10,461 nucleotides of DNA, from the NCBI GenBank assembly GCA_009921765.1, contig RFXC01000157.1, positions 1 to 10,461 on the forward strand, written 5' to 3'. The position numbers and the translations under genes were made by a program. Source of the DNA: Betaproteobacteria bacterium. Lineage in GTDB: Bacteria; Pseudomonadota; Gammaproteobacteria; Burkholderiales; Burkholderiaceae. The notes under the pieces are model-generated. The model was not told where the DNA came from and ran no database searches. It saw only the letters and a program-made list of their open reading frames with translations. This document shows, piece by piece, positions 6,274 through 10,461 of the stretch; position 1 is the stretch's first letter; every line of letters starts with the position of its first letter.

Positions 6274-7514
6274 GCGCCGGCCGCTTCGAGCGGCCCGACC
6301 AGGCACCCGCCGGTTTTCGCGAGATCTGGCGTGACTTCGGTACCGTCTATGCCGCCAACGGCCTGATCGGTTTCATCTTTGCGGCAAGTGGGCCGGTGGC
6401 CATCATCCTGTCGGTGGGCTCGCGGGGCGGGCTGTCCGAGGCGGAGCTCGCATCGTGGCTGTTCGGAAGCTTTTTTGTGAACGGCCTGCTGTCGATCCTG
6501 TTCTGCTGGCGCTGGCGGCAACCACTGGTTTTCTTCTGGACGATTCCGGGAACGGTTCTGGTCGGCCAGGCGCTCGAGCATCTGCGCTTTGCCGAAGTGG
6601 TGGGCGCGTTCCTTCTCACTGGCCTTGTCATGATCGCGCTCGCCTTCACCGGCTGGATCAAGCGCCTGATGGCAGCCGTCCCCATGCCGATCGTGATGGG
6701 CATGGTCGCCGGGGTGTTCCTGCGCTTCGGGCTCGATCTGGTGCACGCGATGCATGAGTCGCCCGCCATCGCCGGGCCCATGGTGCTCGCGTTCATCGCG
6801 GCATCGGTGTGGCCGGCGCTCGGCCGGCGCGCCCCGCCGGTGATCGCTGCGCTGGTGGCGGGTGCCATCGCGGTCGCGCTCGCAGGTAGCCCCGGCGCAG
6901 ACTTGGCAAGCACGTTCGAGCTCGCACGTCCCGTCTTTCAGCGCCCGGAATGGTCGGCGGCCGCAGCCTTCGAGCTGGTGGTGCCGCTTGCCATCACCGT
7001 GCTGATCGTTCAGAACGGTCAGGGCTTTGCGGTGCTCGAGCCCGCGGGGCACCGCGCGCCTGTCAATGCAGTGACGCTTGGCTGTGGCGTCTGGTCGTGC
7101 ATGACCGCCCTGATCGGTACCGTCTCCACCTGCCTCACCGGGCCCACCAATGCGCTGATCTCAAGCTCGGGCGAGCGTCACCGGCACTACACCGCCGGCA
7201 TATTCGTGGGACTGCTGTCGCTTGTCTTCGGGGCGCTCGCGCCGGGGTTCACCCGGCTTTTGCTCGCCACACCGCCTGCATTCATCGCCGCGCTCGCCGG
7301 TCTTGCCATGTTGCGGGTGCTGCAGACCGCGTTTCAGATTTCGTTTCGCGAGCGGTTTTCGCTTGGTGCGCTGATCGCTTTTCTGGTCACCGTGGCCAAT
7401 CAGCCGATCGCAGGCATTGGCGCACCGTTCTGGGGCCTGGTGCTCGGCTTTGCCGGGGCATGGCTTCTCGAGCGCGGCGACTTTAAAGCACGGGCGGGCG
7501 GCCCCGGGCGGTAG
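6270..7514 (+). CDS. BenE family benzoate/carboxylate:H+ symporter
   Basis: This 414-residue inner-membrane protein has 11-12 hydrophobic segments. Its pattern follows BenE/YdcO: a helix hairpin then FFWTIPGTVLVGQAL (88-102), a GAFLLTGLVMIALAFTG segment (112-128), RLMAAVPMPIVMGMVAGVFLRFGL (132-155, the most characteristic block) and a late GIGAPFWGLVLGFAGAW stretch (382-398). BenE proteins import benzoate with protons. Here the gene sits behind a CoA-transferase, with no benzoate dioxygenase or benzoate-CoA ligase in view, so the substrate could be another organic acid; I give no gene symbol for that reason. The ATG at 6270 overlaps the CoA-transferase stop (ATGA) and has a GGGGG stretch 8 nt upstream, so translation is likely coupled. 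The N-terminus carries about 20 hydrophilic residues before the first helix. The stop lies 8 nt from the converging metH stop. Confidence 0.88.
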   Translation: MSAGRFERPDQAPAGFREIWRDFGTVYAANGLIGFIFAASGPVAIILSVGSRGGLSEAELASWLFGSFFVNGLLSILFCWRWRQPLVFFWTIPGTVLVGQALEHLRFAEVVGAFLLTGLVMIALAFTGWIKRLMAAVPMPIVMGMVAGVFLRFGLDLVHAMHESPAIAGPMVLAFIAASVWPALGRRAPPVIAALVAGAIAVALAGSPGADLASTFELARPVFQRPEWSAAAAFELVVPLAITVLIVQNGQGFAVLEPAGHRAPVNAVTLGCGVWSCMTALIGTVSTCLTGPTNALISSSGERHRHYTAGIFVGLLSLVFGALAPGFTRLLLATPPAFIAALAGLAMLRVLQTAFQISFRERFSLGALIAFLVTVANQPIAGIGAPFWGLVLGFAGAWLLERGDFKARAGGPGR

Positions 7515-7522
7515 GCCGGGGC
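7501..7522. terminator. GC-rich hairpin at the converging ends of the BenE-type and metH genes
   Basis: GCCCCGG (7501-7507) and CCGGGGC (7516-7522) can pair as a 7-bp stem with an 8-nt loop that contains the BenE-type stop codon. It sits exactly between the two converging genes and could work in both directions. There is no T-run on either side, so it is a weak intrinsic-terminator candidate. Confidence 0.35.
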
Positions 7523-10461
7523 TCAGCGCCCCAGCACCGGCGCAAGCGCCCGCTCAAGATCCGAACGCTCGCGGCCGCTTCGCCTGGCGAGATCGGCCAG
7601 CTGATCCTCGTCTATCGGCCCCACATTGAAATATTCCGACTGCGGGTGCGACAGATAAAAGCCGCAGACGCTGGCCGCCGGCGCCATCGCAAAGCTCTCG
7701 GTCAGCGTGATGCCGATGTCATGACAGCCCAGCACCTCGAACAGTTCGCCCTTGACGGTGTGCTCAGGGCAGGCCGGGTAGCCTGGCGCAGGGCGGATGC
7801 CCACATACTGCTCGTCGATCAGGGCCTGCGGATCGAGCGTCTCGTTGGGTGCATAGCCCCAGAGGTCGGTGCGCACCCGCCGGTGCAGGCATTCAGCAAA
7901 GGCCTCGGCCATCCGGTCGGCAATCGCCTTCAGCATGATCGACGAGTAGTCATCGAGGAGCGCCGTAAATTCCGCCTCCTTCTTCTCGACCCCCAGGCCG
8001 GCCGTGACGGCAAACATGCCGATGTAGTCGGCAATGCCCGATGGCCGACCGTCCAGGGTGCGGGGTGCGATGAAGTCGGCGAGGCACTTGTTTGCCACGC
8101 CCTCGCGCTTGGCCGTCTGCTGGCGAAGGTTGCGCCAGACGAACGCCACCTCGGTCCGCGAGTCATCGGTGTAGAGCTCGATGTCGTCGTCGTTCACGCT
8201 GTTGGCCGGCAAAAACGCCACCACCGCATTGGCGGTGAGCCAGCGGCCGTCGATCACCCGGCGAAGCATCGCCTTGCCGTCGGAGAACACGCGGCGCGCC
8301 GACTCGCCCACGATCTCGTCGTTGAGGATGGCCGGGAAGGCACCCGCCAGGTCCCAGGTCTGGAAGAACGGCTGCCAGTCGATGTATTGCGCGATCTCGG
8401 CCAGGTCATAGTTGCGAAACAGCCGACGGCCGATGAATTTCGGCCGGGGCGGATGATAGTGCGCGATCGGATGCGGGCCCTCGCCAGGATGGTCGTCCGC
8501 CTGCATCGCCCACTGAACCGGGGTTCGACGCGCGCGCGCCTCGGCGAGCGTGATCCATTCGGGGCCCTTGCGGCCCGCATGCTGAGAGCGCACCCGTTCG
8601 TAGTCGGCCAGCAGATCGGCGATGAATTTCTCGCGCGAATCGGGTGACACCAGGCTCTGCGCAACCGGTACCGAACGCGATGCATCGGGCACATACACCA
8701 CCGGGCCGCTGTAGCGCGGCGCGATTCGGACCGCGGTATGCACCCGCGAGGTGGTCGCCCCGCCGATGAGGAGCGGGATTTTTCTCATCCGGAAATAGTC
8801 ATCGCGCTCCATCTCGGACGCCACGATCGACATTTCCTCAAGCGAGGGTGTGATGAGGCCTGAGAGCCCGATGATGTCCGCGCCCTCGACACGGGCACGC
8901 GCCAGGATCTCGGAGCAGGGCACCATCACGCCCATGTTGATCACTTCAAAGTTGTTGCACTGGAGCACCACGGTCACGATGTTCTTGCCGATGTCGTGCA
9001 CGTCACCCTTGACTGTGGCGATCACGATCCGGCCGCGCGAACTCACATCGGCACCCGCCGCCTGCTGGGCGCGCTTTTCCTCCTCGATGAAGGGCACGAG
9101 GTGCGCAACCGCCTGTTTCATCACCCGCGCCGACTTCACCACCTGCGGCAGAAACATCTTGCCCGCGCCAAAGAGGTCGCCCACCACATTCATGCCGTCC
9201 ATCAGCGGGCCTTCGATCACCTCGATCGGCCGGCCGCCGCGCGCGGCCACTTCGGCGCGCATGGCTTCGGTATCCTCGACGATCCACTGCGTAATGCCAT
9301 GAATGAGCGCATGCGCGAGCCGTCGCGCGGGGGGCTCCTCGCGCCAGACCAGGTTTTCTTCCTTCTTTGCGGCACCCGCCTTCAGCGTGCCCGCGAATTC
9401 GATCATGCGTTCGGTCGCACTTTTGGCCTGTTCAGCCTCGAGGGCGGCCTGCGCGGCGGCGCGCGCCGTATCGTCGGCCGCGTCTTGCAGGCGCTTTCGC
9501 TCGGCCGACAAGAGCGGTGTGCGCGCCAGCACAATGTCTTCAACCCGCTCGCGCAACTCGGGGTCGATCTCGTCATAGACGCCCACCATGCCGGCGTTGA
9601 CGATGCCCATTGAGAGCCCCGCGCGGATCGCGTGATACAGAAACACCGTGTGGATCGCCTCGCGCGCAGGATCGTTGCCGCGAAACGAAAACGACACATT
9701 CGAGATGCCGCCCGAGATGTGCGCCGGCGCAAGATGCTGGCGAATCCAGCGGCAGGCCTCGATGAAATCCAGCGCGTAGCGATCGTGTTCCTCGATACCG
9801 GTTGCGATTGCAAACACATTGGGATCGAAGATGATGTCTTCGCCGGGCAGTCCGACGGTTTCGGTGAGAATCCGCCAGGCGCGCTGGCAGATTTCAATGC
9901 GGCGCTCAAGCGAGTCAGCCTGTCCCTTCTCATCGAAGGCCATGACGACGACGGCGGCGCCATAGCGGCGGCAAAGCCGCGCCTGCCGAATGAACTCGGC
10001 CTCGCCCTCCTTGAGCGAAATGGAGTTCACGATCGCCTTGCCCTGCACGCAGCGAAGCCCCGCCTCGATCACGCTCCACTTGGAGCTGTCAATCATGATG
10101 GGCACGCGCGCGATGTCGGGCTCGGCGGCGATCAGGTTCAGAAAGCGCGACATCGCCGCCACGGAGTCGAGCATCGCCTCGTCCATGTTGACGTCGATCA
10201 CCTGCGCGCCGTTTTCAACCTGCTGGCGCGCCACCGCGAGCGCCTCGTCATACTGGCCGGCAAGAATCAACCGCGCAAACGCCTTGGAGCCGGTTACGTT
10301 GGTTCGTTCGCCAATGTTCACGAAAAGCGACGTGGCGTCCACATTGAAGGCTTCCAGCCCCGAGAGCCTGAGGGCAGGCGGTGAGGGGGCGAAGCTGCGC
10401 GGAGCGAGATCGGCCACCTCACCGCCTGCCCTCAGGCTCTCGGGGCTGGAAGCCTTCAATG
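7523..10461 (-). CDS. metH: Cobalamin-dependent methionine synthase, pterin-, B12- and activation-domain part (start unresolved)
   Basis: Methionine synthase moves a methyl group from 5-methyltetrahydrofolate via cobalamin to homocysteine. The frame is open from the stop at 7525-7523 to the window edge; residues here count from the TTG at 10459. In order: pterin-binding module (about 45-310) with [40 protein letters not shown] and [13 protein letters not shown]; an Ala/Glu-rich helix and cobalamin cap (about 320-465); B12 module (about 475-600) with DVHDIGK (486-492), whose His489 is the lower cobalt ligand, plus [10 protein letters not shown] and [11 protein letters not shown]; and the SAM-dependent reactivation domain (about 615-978) with RPAPGY (889-894). 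The N-terminal zinc/homocysteine module of full MetH is absent, as in split betaproteobacterial enzymes, so a separate homocysteine S-methyltransferase subunit is expected elsewhere. The true start is unsure: the first codons lie in a fold-back repeat. The GTG at residue 15 is a plausible alternative. Confidence 0.93.
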   Translation of the reverse strand, partial: LKASSPESLRAGGEVADLAPRSFAPSPPALRLSGLEAFNVDATSLFVNIGERTNVTGSKAFARLILAGQYDEALAVARQQVENGAQVIDVNMDEAMLDSVAAMSRFLNLIAAEPDIARVPIMIDSSKWSVIEAGLRCVQGKAIVNSISLKEGEAEFIRQARLCRRYGAAVVVMAFDEKGQADSLERRIEICQRAWRILTETVGLPGEDIIFDPNVFAIATGIEEHDRYALDFIEACRWIRQHLAPAHISGGISNVSFSFRGNDPAREAIHTVFLYHAIRAGLSMGIVNAGMVGVYDEIDPELRERVEDIVLARTPLLSAERKRLQDAADDTARAAAQAALEAEQAKSATERMIEFAGTLKAGAAKKEENLVWREEPPARRLAHALIHGITQWIVEDTEAMRAEVAARGGRPIEVIEGPLMDGMNVVGDLFGAGKMFLPQVVKSARVMKQAVAHLVPFIEEEKRAQQAAGADVSSRGRIVIATVKGDVHDIGKNIVTVVLQCNNFEVINMGVMVPCSEILARARVEGADIIGLSGLITPSLEEMSIVASEMERDDYFRMRKIPLLIGGATTSRVHTAVRIAPRYSGPVVYVPDASRSVPVAQSLVSPDSREKFIADLLADYERVRSQHAGRKGPEWITLAEARARRTPVQWAMQADDHPGEGPHPIAHYHPPRPKFIGRRLFRNYDLAEIAQYIDWQPFFQTWDLAGAFPAILNDEIVGESARRVFSDGKAMLRRVIDGRWLTANAVVAFLPANSVNDDDIELYTDDSRTEVAFVWRNLRQQTAKREGVANKCLADFIAPRTLDGRPSGIADYIGMFAVTAGLGVEKKEAEFTALLDDYSSIMLKAIADRMAEAFAECLHRRVRTDLWGYAPNETLDPQALIDEQYVGIRPAPGYPACPEHTVKGELFEVLGCHDIGITLTESFAMAPAASVCGFYLSHPQSEYFNVGPIDEDQLADLARRSGRERSDLERALAPVLGR
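10342..10461. repeat. 45-bp perfect inverted repeat at the window end
   Basis: Arm 1 (10342-10386) and arm 2 (10417-10461) are exact reverse complements over 45 bp. After one G/A mismatch, three further pairs (10388-10390 with 10413-10415) extend the stem, leaving a 22-nt loop. Arm 1 encodes the metH N-terminal segment [15 protein letters not shown]; arm 2 is its mirror copy upstream and reads as [14 protein letters not shown] in the metH frame. The second arm runs exactly to the last base, so the repeat may be longer. There is no T-run and no gene-end context for a terminator. A fold-back artefact at a contig end is the simplest explanation. Confidence 0.95.

Noticed and set aside
6027..7052. 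A 341-codon minus-strand frame antisense to the BenE-type gene
   Set aside because: The translation is rich in His, Arg and Asp, a mirror of hydrophobic codons in a membrane protein, not a real gene.
7646..8647. A 333-codon plus-strand frame antisense to metH
   Set aside because: The minus strand carries the MetH activation domain throughout, and the plus-strand translation matches no family I know.
10342..10461. The terminal inverted repeat as an intrinsic terminator, riboswitch or transposon end
   Set aside because: There is no T-run, no cobalamin-riboswitch core (B12 box), no target-site duplication and no transposase gene. One arm is conserved metH coding sequence.

Overview
The window is a GC-rich chromosomal segment (by eye about two thirds G+C) from a bacterium that is most likely a betaproteobacterium. 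The best clues are a DUF1840 protein, a family I know mainly from Betaproteobacteria, and a methionine synthase MetH that lacks its N-terminal homocysteine module. That split form is usual in Burkholderiales and relatives. Gene density is very high. I see no RNA genes, insertion sequences, CRISPR arrays or phage genes.

Layout from left to right. (1) Positions 1-510, minus strand: a NIPSNAP-family protein followed by the start of a histidine phosphatase cut by the window edge. (2) Positions 511-812: the longest gene-free stretch, lying between the NIPSNAP gene and comM, which diverge. (3) Positions 813-2321, plus strand: a complete comM/yifB-type AAA+ ATPase, converging almost stop-to-stop with the next unit. 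(4) Positions 2326-4187, minus strand: a small lipoprotein gene translationally coupled (GTGA overlap) to an MFS transporter. (5) Positions 4233-7514, plus strand: a tight three-gene operon of a DUF1840 protein, a propionate/acetate-type CoA-transferase (TTG start, 1 nt after the previous stop) and a BenE-type carboxylate/H+ symporter (ATGA overlap). (6) Positions 7523-10461, minus strand: the three C-terminal modules of cobalamin-dependent methionine synthase, converging with the BenE-type gene. Its N-terminus cannot be fixed because the right end of the window is a 45-bp perfect fold-back inverted repeat.

How the genes may work together: the CoA-transferase and BenE-type transporter look like an uptake-and-activation pair for an organic acid. 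Transport brings in the acid and the transferase would load it with CoA without spending ATP. The lipoprotein and MFS carrier form a second two-gene unit of unknown substrate. MetH needs a separately encoded homocysteine-binding partner that is not in this window.

Most of the window is ordinary core-genome material. I found no convincing new defence, mobile or regulatory system. The points most worth a second look are the CoA-transferase/BenE/DUF1840 operon and the terminal inverted repeat, which I think is more likely an assembly or library artefact than biology.
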